64,000 nt of DNA from Paraspadella gotoi (taxonomy: Eukaryota; Chaetognatha), in contig CM119271.1 in the NCBI GenBank assembly GCA_051294375.1, positions 4,545,353 through 4,609,352 on the forward strand. The letters are read 5' to 3'. Both the position numbers and the translations under genes were made by a program. The notes beneath the pieces were generated by a model. The model was not told the DNA's origin. It searched no databases and saw nothing but the letters and a program-made list of their open reading frames with translations. Shown piece after piece: positions 33,871-46,400 of this stretch (within the stretch, counting starts at the first letter, position 1; every line of letters begins with the position of its first letter).

Positions 33871-34279
33871 GTCATTAACCACTCTATCAATTAATTACAT
33901 GTCCTCTTCAATAGCGTTAACAAGTTTATAACCTTTTTAATATTAAAAAAAAATTACTTACCCTTTCATTTATTATTTCAATAGGTTTTGAACTACGATC
34001 CTTAAAAGAAAATGCGGAATGCCCACTTTTCTTAGCATGTAAATAAAAAATAGCTACATCTCTTTGATATCATTTGCTCAAACTTGTTAATAATTTAATA
34101 ATTTTGTCATTCTCCTTTTCTATTTTATATAAAATTTTTTTTTAAAAATCTTAAAAGTAGTACTGACAGGCCCAACAGAAAATTCCATCCCAAAGGCATC
34201 ACAAGCAACCCGCTGTTGCCATAGTACTTTCATTTTAAAATAAATAAATTCTGTAATCAATAAAACTTAATTCAATCAG

Positions 34280-34700
34280 TCAATCACTTAACAGCATTAT
34301 TATCATCGTCGTGCGTCAGTGCCTGAAATATCTTCTTGTATGTCACCTTCGCGACGCGTCAAGCGTTCGAAGGCGCTCGTCCGTCCCTTCCGCCGAGTTT
34401 AATCAAACGAACTAAATATTTTCTTGAGTCTCCGCCAAATTTATGACCAAAAATATCGACAAAAAAAGATTCGACAAATAACCAGAAAAAACGCATTGGC
34501 CAAACCGTGCAGGACAAAGAAGTACGAGTCAAAAAACTAAGATTTCGCGCTGAGCAGAGCGAAAAGACTTATTGAGGCGAGCGCCCATAAATAGTCGTAA
34601 CTAGCGCTGCTTACGGCGTTCGTCAATATTTGTTTATTTGAGTTGTCTAGCGTTACTGCAAACCCCTTCACTCCACGTATCTTGACGTCACAAGTTTTTG
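34280..34700. other. CpG-rich island, no gene called
   Basis: CG-containing words such as GCGACGCGTC and GTTCGAAGGCGC stand out from the AT-rich flanks. No convincing frame. Confidence 0.4.
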
Positions 34701-34879
34701 AAACCTAAAGAATTAAATTGAGGAAAAATGTAAAAATCCCTAAACTGCCCAAAATAATGGAAACGCCTCTCTTTCGTGATTCGTCCGAAAACGATTCTCC
34801 TCTCTCTCTCTCTATGCAATTGCGGCGATCCTTATGCTTTTAAGATTTTAAGAAAAGTTCTATTCCATTGCAGTGCGGC

Positions 34880-35160
34880 GCTACCCCCTACCTACAAGAT
34901 AGCATTGGGTTTCGTCCCCTGTAGTAATAAAATTTCAAAAGCATATTATGAAAAAGTAAATTATTTTTAGCATTTTTTTATTTTTTTTCAGAGTTGCCAT
35001 CATTTACTGGTAAAAATCTATTTGAAAAAAATGTTCAAAAAAATTCATATGCATGTGATGGGGCACCTTTACAAATACTCGTTTTGATTTTTAAAAACAC
35101 TTCTTCAATGCACGAAAAGGTCTACTCATTATGTCGCATTAGAACTCGTGACTTTGCGTT
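34880..35160 (-). repeat. Inverted repeat, right member
   Basis: Reverse-complement partner of 33,170-33,430. The pair could be two MITE or SINE-like copies in opposite orientation, or the ends of a non-autonomous element of about 2 kb. Confidence 0.65.
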
Positions 35161-35319
35161 GTGTAATGTTTAAGTAAGAAAAAGATAGGTGGAAACACAA
35201 AAAAATTATGTGCGGTTGTCTCAATATTTGCAGAAAATTAAGTCTTACTTAAACCCTCGTCTGAGAAGAACCTCTTCCCTAGCCGCTTCGGCCACGAAAG
35301 AAATCTCGTTCTCTCATTT

Positions 35320-35344
35320 NNNNNNNNNNNNNNNNNNNNNNNNN

Positions 35345-35375
<31 letters not shown>
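35320..35375. other. 25-N gap followed by (GAC)n
   Basis: Exactly 25 N, then a pure GAC run of about ten units. Confidence 0.95.
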
Positions 35376-35376
<1 letters not shown>

Positions 35377-35540
35377 GCGGAATTAATCAAGTATTTAGTA
35401 AACACGTATTTTTGTCATTCGTCAGCTGCTTCGGTCTCGGGGGTTGTTTGACCCCAAGTTCGCCGGGCGTTCACGCGAACAATCCGCTGGTTATACAGTC
35501 CTTTGGTGACGGGTTAAACGGGAGGAGGGAGGGTGTGTGT

Positions 35541-35808
35541 NNNNNNNNNNNNNNNNNNNNNNNNNNNNNNNNNNNNNNNNNNNNNNNNNNNNNNNNNNNN
35601 NNNNNNNNNNNNNNNNNNNNNNNNNNNNNNNNNNNNNNNNNNNNNNNNNNNNNNNNNNNNNNNNNNNNNNNNNNNNNNNNNNNNNNNNNNNNNNNNNNNN
35701 NNNNNNNNNNNNNNNNNNNNNNNNNNNNNNNNNNNNNNNNNNNNNNNNNNNNNNNNNNNNNNNNNNNNNNNNNNNNNNNNNNNNNNNNNNNNNNNNNNNN
35801 NNNNNNNN
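35541..35808. other. Assembly gap in a (TG)n context
   Basis: Flanked by GTGTGTGT on the left and TGTGTGAGTG on the right. Confidence 0.99.
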
Positions 35809-35819
35809 TGTGTGAGTGA

Positions 35820-36026
35820 AGGAAAATATTAAAGAGAGAAAGAAAGAAAGAGAAAAATAAAAAAGAGAAAGAAAGTTAAAAATTTAATGGATAAAGAAAG
35901 AAAGGAAAAAAGTAAAGAGAGAAAGAAAGAAAAAAAAGTAAAGAGAGGAAGAATGAAAGGAAAAAAATTAAAGAGAGAAAGAAAGAAAAAAAAGTAAAGA
36001 GAGAAAGAAAGTTAAAAATTAAAGGG

Positions 36027-36069
<43 letters not shown>

Positions 36070-36075
36070 AATGGC
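35820..36075. repeat. (GAAA)n-rich tract
   Basis: AAAGAAAG blocks separated by AGAGAGAAAG and TTAAAAATTAAAG, ending in a pure GAAA run at 36,025-36,070. Confidence 0.9.
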
Positions 36076-36733
36076 CGGCGAATATAAAAGAGAGTAAAAC
36101 GCAAAAACTAAATTGCAGTCCAGGTGAAATTTTCCGAATACAAATTGGCGTCGAACGAGGAAGAGAATTAGAATTTTCCCCGAGTTCGCGCAGAACAGAG
36201 ATCGTTTTTTCCGTTTTTTTCGTTGTCGTTACCATCGGGAAAGTTTTTGACTAATTAGCGACAAAAATAACGTTAGTACGAGACCAGAAACAATTACTTT
36301 TATTTTTGAGTTCGCTTCAAATAAAAAAAAATATTCGGGAAAAGAGGAATTTAATTTTGAAAAGTTTTTTCTGTCAAAAAAAAAAGAAGATTTTTTAGAC
36401 AAGTTTGGACAAAACATTTTTTTAAAGATATATTACGTAGATTAAATTTTTGTCGAGATTTTAACATTTAAAAATTTGATTCCGTCTTTTAAAGAAAGAA
36501 GAAAGTCAGATAAAAAGGCGAGACCCGTCGAGAAAAAATATCAGTCAATTAAAAAAAAAAAAATATCGACCATTTTTATCGTACATTTTTGGTCTCTCCG
36601 TGTCTCGGGTAAGATTTTTAACAACAAAGGCAAATCATAGTCTCAAATTATCCACTTATTCAATATACTTAATCAATATACTTAAATATCTTGCCAATAA
36701 ATTAGGACAGGTTAAGGTCTCCATCTCTCCGTC

Positions 36734-36757
36734 CGTCCGTCCGTCCGTCCGTACGAA
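36734..36757. repeat. (CCGT)n tetranucleotide
   Basis: Five CCGT units. The same tetranucleotide recurs near 12,970, 40,000, 50,525 and 62,160, and as CGGA near 215. Confidence 0.85.
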
Positions 36758-37019
36758 GGACGTTTGACGATTTCTAATGATTTCTCGCATCTCTGACTTT
36801 CAATTCTACATAAGCATACTACGAATAATGATTAAATATTGTATAATTTATCAAATTTTAAACCAACCTTTGCGATTAACCTGACCTTACCCACCGCTCA
36901 CCCCAAGAGACTTCCCCCCCCCTCTTCCCCAAGTCCGATTTCTCCGCCGAAGACGTTTTTGCCTTTTTGAAATATTAGACGCGAAAAATATGACGTCGAC
37001 GCTTAACGAGTTTCCCCCG

Positions 37020-37125
37020 CCGACGCATGCCGACGCATGCCGACACCGCTTACCGACGCCAATACCGACTGCTGAGAACACCTGCCGACACCGCCTGCTG
37101 ACAACGCCTGCCGACAACGCGTGTA
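37020..37125. repeat. Minisatellite, GCCGACGCAT/GCCGACAACGC
   Basis: About nine units of 9-12 bp. The GCCGACAC core is shared with the 15-bp minisatellite at 15.7 kb. Confidence 0.7.
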
Positions 37126-37317
37126 ATATTTTTTACGAAATAGAAAAATTAATAGTCAAATTAAGAAAAAAAAAGGAGATTAACAACGACACTAATAATA
37201 ATATAATAGTAATAGATTTATAGTAATAATATAATAGAAATCTGCATTTATGATTTTCGATTAACTTCGACGGCGCTGCCGTTTCTTTTTAAAAAAAAAC
37301 ATGAAAGAAACATAAAG

Positions 37318-37345
37318 GTCGCCGGTTCAAGTCCACCTCTCGTCG
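37318..37345 (+). mobile_element. tRNA-like B-box remnant
   Basis: GGTCGCCGGTTCAAGTCCAC matches the Pol III B box GGTTCRANNCC. No A box at the right distance, so at most a SINE relic. The copy 2 counterpart is degraded. Confidence 0.25.
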
Positions 37346-37819
37346 TAATTAAGGGGTTCAAGGTTTAAGAATTGACAACACTTTCAGCCGACAAGACAAC
37401 GAAAAACAACAATTTAACCAGCAAAAAGAAACAACAACCAGAACTACGACGAGAATGTATAATATACATAATATATATACATAATACATATACATAATAT
37501 ATATACATTGTATATCCAATATGAAAACAACAACCGTAACCTTAATGACAACGACAACAACGACAACCACGAGTTCAACGCCAACACCTCCCATTATTCG
37601 ATATCGGGCGAACAAACGCCCCTTAATTTAAAAAACAATAAAAACTCAATGTTGCGAGAATAAAGAAAGAAGGAAAAGAAAAAGAGAAAAAGAAAGAAAG
37701 AAAAAGAAATATCGACGTTTGGGAAAGAAAAGGGAGAATGGACTGAGAACGGAAGGAAAAGAGAAAGAGAGAAAAGAGAGTGTCCAAAGTAAGTATGTAA
37801 TGAAAGAAATTATGTAATG

Positions 37820-37829
37820 AATGAAAGAG

Positions 37830-37880
<51 letters not shown>

Positions 37881-38170
37881 AGAAAGAAAGAAAGAAGGAA
37901 AAGAAGAAGAAAGAAAGAAAGAAGAAAGAACGCAACAAGCAAGAAAGAAAGAAAGGAAAGATAAGAAAGAAGAATAGAAAGAAAGAAAGAATAGAGAAAG
38001 AGAAGAAGCAAGACAGCAACGACAAGCACAGAAAGAAGAAGAAAGCAAGCCAAGCAATCAAAGCCAAAGCAAGAAAGCAAAGACAAGAAAGAAGAAAGAA
38101 AGAAAGAAAGACAGACAAAGAAGAGAAAGGAAAACCAAGAAGACAAAGAAAGAAAGAAAAAAATATACTA
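37820..38170. repeat. (GAAA)n-derived purine tract
   Basis: Pure GAAA units at the start decay into GAAGAAAG and AAGCAAGC words. Confidence 0.85.
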
Positions 38171-38800
38171 TAAGAAAAAAATGAAGAGGGGGAAAAGGCG
38201 GCCGGACATGGCAGGGAAAACGTCGCCGCGCCACAGTTTAATACAATGAAGTCGCGAAAGTGAATTAATTACTCGTCAGACGAAGCCGGAAGCTAGAGAT
38301 GGGAGGAGAGCAGGAGGCAGGAGGCAGGAGGAGGAGGTAGGAGGAGGAGGAGGAAGAGGAGGGGAGTGCAATTAGGTACGTTGCGAAGATTGTCGGGAAA
38401 TTAGAAAAGAAAAGAAAAGAAGGAAAAGAGGCACAGAAAAGAGAATTGAAGACTGTTTTAAAGGAGTTTAAGGGGTTGGCCTGTAGAGAGACGGCGGTAG
38501 ACTCGGCGGTCGCAACCATACAGCACGGCTGCGCGCGCGGGAGGCGGCGTAGGCGGCGCGCTGCGGCCGGCGGAAGGGGGCGCTCGGCGGCGGCAGGCGG
38601 CGCATTAGACGCCACCTACAACTTGTCTTGATTCAGCGCGACTAGGCCGCGATTTCCATGTCTCTCTGGGTTTGATGGGAATCGAATCGCGTAGAGTGGA
38701 AGGGCACCGAAGCGAAGAAGGAGAAAGACTCAAAGTTAATGTAAAGTATTTTCTGGGCAAATTTTATAGCATCATCAAGAAAATGTCTATTATATGCATA

Positions 38801-39535
38801 AGACTGTTACGAAATCATTATCAATATAAATACCGTGGAATCCAAACTTCTCTCTTTCACCCCGATGCTCTTTTATTTCTATTTTACTAACGCAAGGAAA
38901 TTCCTATGTTCTCCGCGATCATAGCGACATCTCTAGTTTCTAATTTGTATCATATATATTATCCTTAGTACATGCCTTCCGAGTGGCTACGCATTGGTGT
39001 TCTGATTGGTTCGCGTTTCGTCATATCTCAGCAATTGATTTCTACACTCGAGTGTACCTCTCAGATTTGTTCAGTCTTGCAATGCGTTTTAAACTACTTT
39101 TTAAAAGATAATAATATCGCTATTTATAGATAGATCTCGAAACTTCTTTAATAAGAAACTAGTGATCGCTGGAATTGGTGGACTTTTCCCTTGTGATAGA
39201 GGCAACCCTTTCTCCCAAATTTGGTTTCAGAAACAAGTAAGATGAATCCTTTAAACTTTATATATATATTTGCTGAGTGTCGTATTAAATGTTTTGTTAT
39301 TCTTGCCACAGGACTCTAACTCTCTCTCTACTCTCATCTCATCAACTTAGATAGAAGTGCTTGGGCTTCGACTTTGGTCGCAGATACATCATCTTGAGCG
39401 TCAGACCGGCGTTCCATCGTGCTCGTCCGCGCCATCTGAACTCGAATTCCTCTCGTTTTGAAAAGCGCAGGATCCGGCTCAGCCAGTTAGTTTGTCAAAG
39501 ACAGCCACCTCTACGAACATAGTTCAATACAAGAC
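38801..39535 (+). mobile_element. Solo LTR, Ty3/gypsy-type, with 4-bp target duplication
   Basis: A 727-bp segment begins TGTTACGAAATC and ends TTCAATACA, flanked on both sides by AGAC (38,801-38,804 and 39,532-39,535). The homologous site in copy 2 reads CATAAGACTAATTG with no insert, so the empty site is present in this window. TG...CA ends, a TGTTACG start and a 4-bp duplication are typical of gypsy-class LTRs. A TATATATATA box lies near 39,260. No internal region or second LTR is attached. Confidence 0.75.
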
Positions 39536-39734
39536 TAATTGAAGGTTTATCCATTCGATGTTGTGAATTTAAGGTGGGGGTTTGCTTTTTGGGTAAGGGC
39601 TTTCTGCTTTTCTTTGGAAAGTCTTGAGTCTAAAAAAGAAAAGCAATCGCGAGAGAAAAAAAAACAAAAAGAGTTGAACTCGTCAAAAGAAAATGACGCA
39701 GGGAGATCGGAATTGCAGTTCGGCGTGAGATGGA

Positions 39735-39737
<3 letters not shown>

Positions 39738-39790
<53 letters not shown>
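39738..39790. repeat. (GA)n microsatellite
   Basis: Pure GA run of about 52 bp. Confidence 0.95.
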
Positions 39791-39795
<5 letters not shown>

Positions 39796-41758
39796 CCTTT
39801 CTACCTTTCACGCTCACGTAGATATTAACAAGGGGTCAAAGGATTCTGTTTTGTTTTTTTTTGTTTATTGCTCTTTTTTCTTTCCTCCTGTTTTTTTTTT
39901 TTAGCTTAAATTTTTTTTTCATATTAATTCAATTTGCTAATCTATCATGCAATTTTTCTAGCTCGAAGCCGCAAGAGGAAGTTGTTTTGTGATTCTTCAA
40001 TCCGTCCGTCTTCCGTCCGTCCTTGGCCGTCCGTCCCGTCTATCCGTCATCAAAGGGATTGATTTCTCTATTCTTCCGTCAAATTCAGTAACATTCGCCT
40101 CGTAAAAATCCCGCAGAATAATAAACGTAAATCAGTCGAATCTGGAGAGATCCGAAATTTCTTCGCGCCGAGTTGAAACTGCGTGTAAACGGAACGCGCG
40201 TCGCGTGCAAAATTGCGCGCGCGAGTTTTTTTTCTCTCCGAATTCGAGATTGCGCGACTCGGAAATATGAAATTACCAGAGTGATTAGGGGCGAACTCCG
40301 CTAGGAGCGGGAGGTCTAGGGATTCGAGCGTATTAGAACTTGCGGAATTGGAAAGGCAATCGTAGTGGGTCTTGACGGCGTTAGAAAAACAACTAAAATG
40401 TTTTACACAGTAGAATTGTAGTGAAAGAAAAGCTTCGTCTGAAAGGAATAACATCATGCTCTATCAATTCCCTGATCTCGATCGGAAAATGCCGTGATCT
40501 TAGCAAAGTGCCACAAAAGCGCTTAAATGCGTGAATAAGCCCGAAAATACACCCGCTTCGCGCTCCTTGAAAATTCCTTGAAATGCCTTTAAAATACTGC
40601 GAAAAATACTTTAAATGTGACTCAAAATACTCTAATTTGCTGCGAGATGCACAAAGTCCGAAGAACCGAGATGCGGCGCTCTGCAAGATTGACGCGGAGA
40701 CAAGAGTTTCTTTTGTTTTTTTTGTTTTGTTTTTTTTTTTTTTTTGTATTCTGAGGATAAAATGGCGCAAAAAATGTTTATGAACGAATTTGGTCGCAGG
40801 GAATGGAGGAAGGGAAAACAAAAGGGGAAAATGGGAAGAAAAAAGGGAGGAATGTGGAGGGAAAAGAAAAAGAAAAAAAGACGGAGGAAAAAAAAAAAAT
40901 CGCCAGAAGCTGACCAAAATATTTAGAAAAAACTCCCGCACATTTTTTTCCCTCCCCTCTCTCTTCCTCTCTCTCTCTCTCCTCTCTCTCTCTCTCCTCT
41001 CTCTTCTCTATCTCTCCACCCCAAAGCCAGCCGCCCACCGACTTACCCTTCCCCACCACAATCACTACCCCGTTCGACCGAATGCAAAGGCGGATTGAGA
41101 CTCGAATCCCAATGCGACCGACGGTTGTTTTTGTTCGAGCATCGAAAACCGGGCGACGTCGAGTCCCGGAGAGATGTCGCGCCGGCAGTCGTCGCGAAGA
41201 GCGATAGACTAGAGTTGAAAAGATTGAGCAACTCTTGGAACCGAATTACCGATCCAATATTCACTTGCTCTACTAGGCTTCAGGCCAAAGCAAACTGAAT
41301 TTTCTCTGACCGTTGATAATTTTCAATTACGGATAGAGTTAGTATTTTATAATTTTTTTTAAAAAGAACTTAAAATTTTTTTTCGTATGAGGTTATCACA
41401 TTAAACACGGTTAAATCAAATCAAATTGTAATAATTTTTTTTTTTTTTTAAAATTAAAAATCATCGAATCAAAATCGTTCTCTTCTCCAATTCAGCGTTT
41501 TTTTTTTTAATTTATTTCATCAATTCGTAAAACAGTGCGCTACAGTTTCTCTCCATTTCAAACTCTTAGTCTTCCAATCCCGTTCAGCAAAAAACAGTCG
41601 TCAGCCCGCAGTGTGCCGAAGCAGTACCACGCCCATTTTTAACAGCGTGGACTCATCGGCCTTCCGCACCCGACCAACGCCACTCTGCGTTCCATCTCAT
41701 TCTTCCTCCTTTTCCGCACGCCCGGGCTTCGTGACCGCCGTGTCGCGGGAGGAGGGGG

Positions 41759-41760
41759 GG

Positions 41761-41791
<31 letters not shown>

Positions 41792-41825
41792 GAGAGCAGA
41801 GAGAGAGAGAGAGAGAGAGAGAGAT
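41759..41825. repeat. (GA)n microsatellite
   Basis: GA run with two interruptions; the copy 2 equivalent lies at a gap. Confidence 0.9.
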
Positions 41826-43703
41826 GAGACGATGGTGCTGGCGCCATGTGGTTTCAGGCAGGCGGAAGCCGTCCTCGAAGGGCGTAGCTGCGTAGTGGAA
41901 TGGGTGGATCCTGAGTTGAGACTATGTCAGGAGTGGAGACTGCGTCAGGGTTGGAGACTGCGTTAGGGGTGGGAGACCTGGGCCGGTTGGGAAGGGGAGA
42001 GCGTAACAGGAGTGACATAGGAAAGTGAAGAGAATAGTTGATTAAGTTAAGTGCTGTGAAGCGGCTTCACTACAAAAAGTAAGGGGAGGGTTCGGGCTTG
42101 GGTCTTCGGGGTTATAGTAAACGTTTGCATGGGGTTGGCTGGGTCTTCGGTATTAGTAAGTTTGCAATGGGGTTCGGCTTGGGTCTTCGGGGTCTTTAGT
42201 AAAGTGTGGAGGCGCTAATTGGGTTAGAATCGCGACGAGTTCTTTCAGTTCGTCGTCGTCGTCGTCGACGGCAAAATTGAATGTTTCTTTTTTTGTTTCT
42301 TGTTGTTTTTTTTAGTGTTTTTTATGGGGGTTGTTAAAAAAAAATAAAACAAAATGTGAAAAAAAACTAAAGGTTTAAGATTTAAGAATTTGTTGACGAA
42401 AGTAAACAGCTCACCAGGGGGAGGGATCACTCTTCCATCCCCTCATGGTTGATTAGCTTTGGCCAAGTGTCCAATGAGAGCGGAGGCCTCGATTTCAAAA
42501 AAATAAAAAAATAAAAAAGACAAAAGGAGAAAACTGAAAGCGAAGATCGAAAAAGTTGATATGAAAGTAAAAAAGAAAAATAAAATTCTCCGTCAGCGAA
42601 AAAGTGATTAATCAAAACCTGAAATGTTTTTTCGTCTTCCTTCCTTTCTCGCGCTGAGGGTTTTTGTCGTCGGTTGTTGTTCGTCGTTGTTGTTCGTCGT
42701 CGTTTTAATTTTTACAGCTTATTTTTTGCTACGTTCTTAAACTAGAGTAGTAAATGTTGCGTCAAATGTTTGTGTTTGGTTCAAATAGAAGAAAGATTTT
42801 CTATGTTTGTTATGTTTTTTTAGTTTTCATTTCTTCTTCTTCACAGAAATCAAGACTTTTTTTATTCTTATAATTAAATTGTTAAAAAAAAAAAAAGAAA
42901 TAAGAAAAATGAGACAAATTAACTAACTTCTTAAAAATCTTCGTTACCCAATTTTAACTCTATAAACCCCAAAACCGCGTGACTCTCTCCTCTCAATTTC
43001 CCCAAGTCTCTTCTGTTGTCAGCGAAAATCCAGTCAAAGTTCCTCTTCGGGGGTTCGCCGCGTTCTCGGAACGCCCACACGTAAACAAAGGGAACTTGAA
43101 CTCTCTTCCTTCTCTCTCTCTCTCTCTCTCGCTCTCTCTATCTCTCTCTCTCTTCTCTACTCTCTCTCTCTCTAATCTCTGCTCCTCATCCTTTACACAA
43201 AAACCCTTTCCCCCTTGAAGCAGGACTCATTCTGTTTCTGGTCGTTCGATCGCTATCTTTACTCAATCATTTCACTTATTTTTTTCAGTTTTCACTCTCC
43301 CTTCCCCCCCCCTCTTTCCCCCCTTCACCTCTTTCTCCTTCATCATTCAACCTTTTTTTTCACAATTTTCCTTTTCCTCTCTTAGTAAACTGATGGCGAC
43401 TTTGAAATCCCATTTCATCCTGCCTTTAAAAAAAAAAACGTTGAAGAATAACGAGACACAGGTTTTTTTTAAAAATCTTAAAGATTTTGTTGTTTTTTTT
43501 AATACCTTTTTCTTTTGGTGAAGATATTTTGGAAAAAAAAAAATTTTTTCAAAAGTTTTTCACGCCATTTCAAGGTCCCCAAGGTCCCACTGTCCAGTGA
43601 CACTGTCCACATGCAAACACGCAATGAAGCGGAATGAAATCCAAAGGACAAGCTGCGAAATTAACCCAGAGATCGCAAGGTCACGTTGCATGCATACACC
43701 TTA

Positions 43704-43851
43704 CTTCCTCAGTCATCCTCCACCATCGCCAGTTTTTGAAGGATCTTTGTAGGCACATTTGTTGTAAGCGTCGTCATAGCGACCGAGGGTCTGGCTTGTC
43801 CCCTGCCAATTTTTTCCATTGCTCCGTGACTTCCTTCGTGAAAATATCTAG
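43704..43851 (-). pseudogene. Myb/SANT-like domain C-terminal exon, copy 1 (frameshifted)
   Basis: Minus strand, after an acceptor TTATTTAG, reads KEVTEQWKKLAGDKPDPRS, then after a one-base slip YDDAYNKC, AYKDPSKTGDGG. The spacing of W-K-L, an aromatic/charged helix and a KTG-Gly-rich end recalls the last helix and tail of Myb/SANT-like DNA-binding domains found in MSANTD proteins and Harbinger-type transposons. It ends near a GTAAGG-type donor. As written it cannot be translated through. Family assignment is from memory of the pattern only. Confidence 0.4.
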
Positions 43852-43967
43852 CTAAATAATAAAATAACGTTCATTTAAAACTAACGTGATAGCTGTCGGG
43901 CCAATCTAAGACACGACGTTGAGTGCATCGAAGAGGCATGGTCGAGACGATAATAACAAACCGATGG

Positions 43968-44394
43968 GCGCGCCGGTCGAGAAGGGAGCGCTGGTCGGAG
44001 AAAGGACGCGCCGGTCGAGAAATGGCACGCGGTCGAGAAATGGACACGGGTGCGGTCGGTAGAAATAGCGTGCGGTCGGAGAAATAGACGTGCCGTCGAA
44101 AATGGACGCGCGGTCGAGAAATAAAGACGTGCCGTCGGAGAATGAACGCGCGGTCGGAGAAATAGACCGTGCCGGCGAAAATGGACGCGCCGGTCGAGAA
44201 ATGGAGCGGCGTCGAGAAGAGCGCCGTCGAGAATGGACGCGCCGGTAGGAGAAATGGACAACCGGTCCGGAGAAATAGACGTGCCCGTCGGAGATGGCAC
44301 GCCGGTGGAGGAAATAGAGACCGCCGGGTTGGAGAAATAGACGCAGTCGGAGAAATGGACGCGCCGGTGAGAAATGATGCGCCGTCGAGAAATG
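43968..44394. repeat. 21-bp minisatellite, irregular copy
   Basis: About twenty units of GCGCCGGTCGGAGAAATGGA, with many units 1-3 bases short or long. Ends in a 25-N gap. Confidence 0.85.
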
Positions 44395-44419
44395 NNNNNN
44401 NNNNNNNNNNNNNNNNNNN

Positions 44420-46400
44420 TCTTATATACAAAAGTGAGTATTCATACTAAGTCTATCGTTATTTAATAGTCAGAAATAATATAACATTAAAAAATAATAA
44501 ATTAATAATAAAATAAAAAATAATAAATAATAAATTTAATTTAAATACAGGCTTAATCTGAGATTTTAATTTTATTATATTTTCTACCCAATGTATATCG
44601 CAGAAAATGAACAAAAACAAATATTTAAGCACTTTAAATCATATGCACTCATATTTATTGAAAAAAAACAAAAAAATAAACTATAAGAAAAAAGACTATT
44701 ACATTCTGACCTAAATCTTATTATATCAGTCTACTATTTCATCTTAATAGTCTCTCTCAATAGTTATAGGAGTTATAGCAGTGAATTTTTACTTTTGTTC
44801 CGTTTTCTTCTCATGACATAATGCTACGTTATATGCGTTCTTTCTATATATTATCATTGCTTATTTCTCTATGAAGGCTCTGTCTTATTTTTTTCATTCT
44901 AGCTTTTTCTAATCTTAGGTTATTTACAATGTTTCATTTGTTTATTAATTTATTTTAATTACAACTTAAATGTTGCAAATAAAGATGCCTTCTACTTTAG
45001 TCTTTCTTACACTAACTGTAATACATCCATATATTTATTTTGATGTTTATATCAATCATACTTAATTCAATTATACCATTTAAAATAATTCTCTTGGCCA
45101 TAACATAGGAACAGCATATTCTTAATATTATATTATCTTCATTTTTTTATATAATTTTATTATTTTTTGTTCTATGAATCTTGATCTTCATCTCTAGGTG
45201 TGGATCATGATGAAGCTTGTTAATTTTTTTTAATTATTTGGTTTTCTCCTAATCATCTCTTCTTCTAGTATTTCTCCTGTTCACGCTTCCGTTCTTTTAT
45301 TCTTCATCTTCTCGATCTATGCGTATTTGTTAATGGTAACCTCGAACTTTTTGACAGTCTCAATATATGAAAACTCTTGAAATTTTAATCTAATTATTGA
45401 TATTTACTTACTTCTTAGTTCTATCCTTCTTGAACTTTACCATCATTACTATTAATCTAACATAAGCAGTACTACGTCAATAGGATCATTTAAATATATT
45501 GTTTAAAATTTCATTTCAAAACAATCTTTAAAACCACCTATTACCCTGCCCGAAACTTTTAACCTGACTTTAACTTTATACCTCACTCTGTAACTTCTTC
45601 TATCTCCAACGAGTTACCGATCTCTATCATATCCCCTCATATCGTATTAATCCGATATATTATTTTCTTCCGTGTCCGAAAGACCTCTTTCTCTGCGGTT
45701 TTTTGCTCTTTTCAATTCACTTTTATTGATTACTACTTGTAATATTATTAGATCGCCATTGGCTTTCTGTAATAAAAATTTTGACAATTATCTCTATAGT
45801 CTATTATCCTCTTTACCGTCGTCTACGCTTACACGAGTTTTTTTTGGTTTTCCACCCCAGCTCGTAAATCGTGCATTATTGCCGTGAAACTTGCCGTACG
45901 TGTCACTGACCAATGACAACTCGCAATATTTGCTTTTTCTTTACTACGTCAACTTTAATCCTTAAATATATATACTCAATACTCTTTCTCTACCAGACTT
46001 TGATCTAGAAAACATCCCTTCTCCGACTCCGTTCTCTTATACTGCTGACAAACGTTCCTTGCCTGATCCTAACTCTATCTTTCGGTTCTGTGTTAAATTT
46101 TTCGTTTTTTTGTTACTCGAAATAGTAAATTATTTAATAATTTAAATAGTCAATATTTATATAGGCTGGAGTAAATTATAAGGATTATTTTCGTGGTAAT
46201 GTTTATTCTTCTTTCAATTATCTGTGATTTAACAAATCGACATCTCACCTAAATATTAATTTATTATATATAAGTAATATTTTAGTTATTTTTTTTTCTT
46301 TGTTATTTTTTAATATTTTAGTTTAAAAATAATATTATTAAATATTTTTATAGATCAATCTTTGATTTGCTTACGCTATTTTTATATTCTTGACATATTT
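44420..46400. other. AT-rich DNA, no gene or repeat recognised
   Basis: Lies between the two duplicated copies. No splice pair or frame stands out; one 71-codon frame (45,672) is unconvincing. Confidence 0.55.

Larger units (their letters stand above)
37260..44394 (+). repeat. Direct duplication, copy 1 (gapless)
   Basis: Collinear with 46.4-55.3 kb: 38,180 with 47,870; 38,800 with 48,530; 40,440 with 50,965; 41,090 with 51,665; 42,340 with 52,770; 43,570 with 54,030; 43,870 with 54,330. Differences are dominated by one-base indels in both copies. Where copy 2 has N gaps, copy 1 carries GA or TC repeat sequence. It ends at a 25-N gap. Confidence 0.85.

Noticed and set aside
41095-41298. CpG-rich + strand frame RLESQCDRRLFLFEHRKPGD
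   Set aside because: The homologous stretch in copy 2 is open only in shifted pieces and no splice sites fit.
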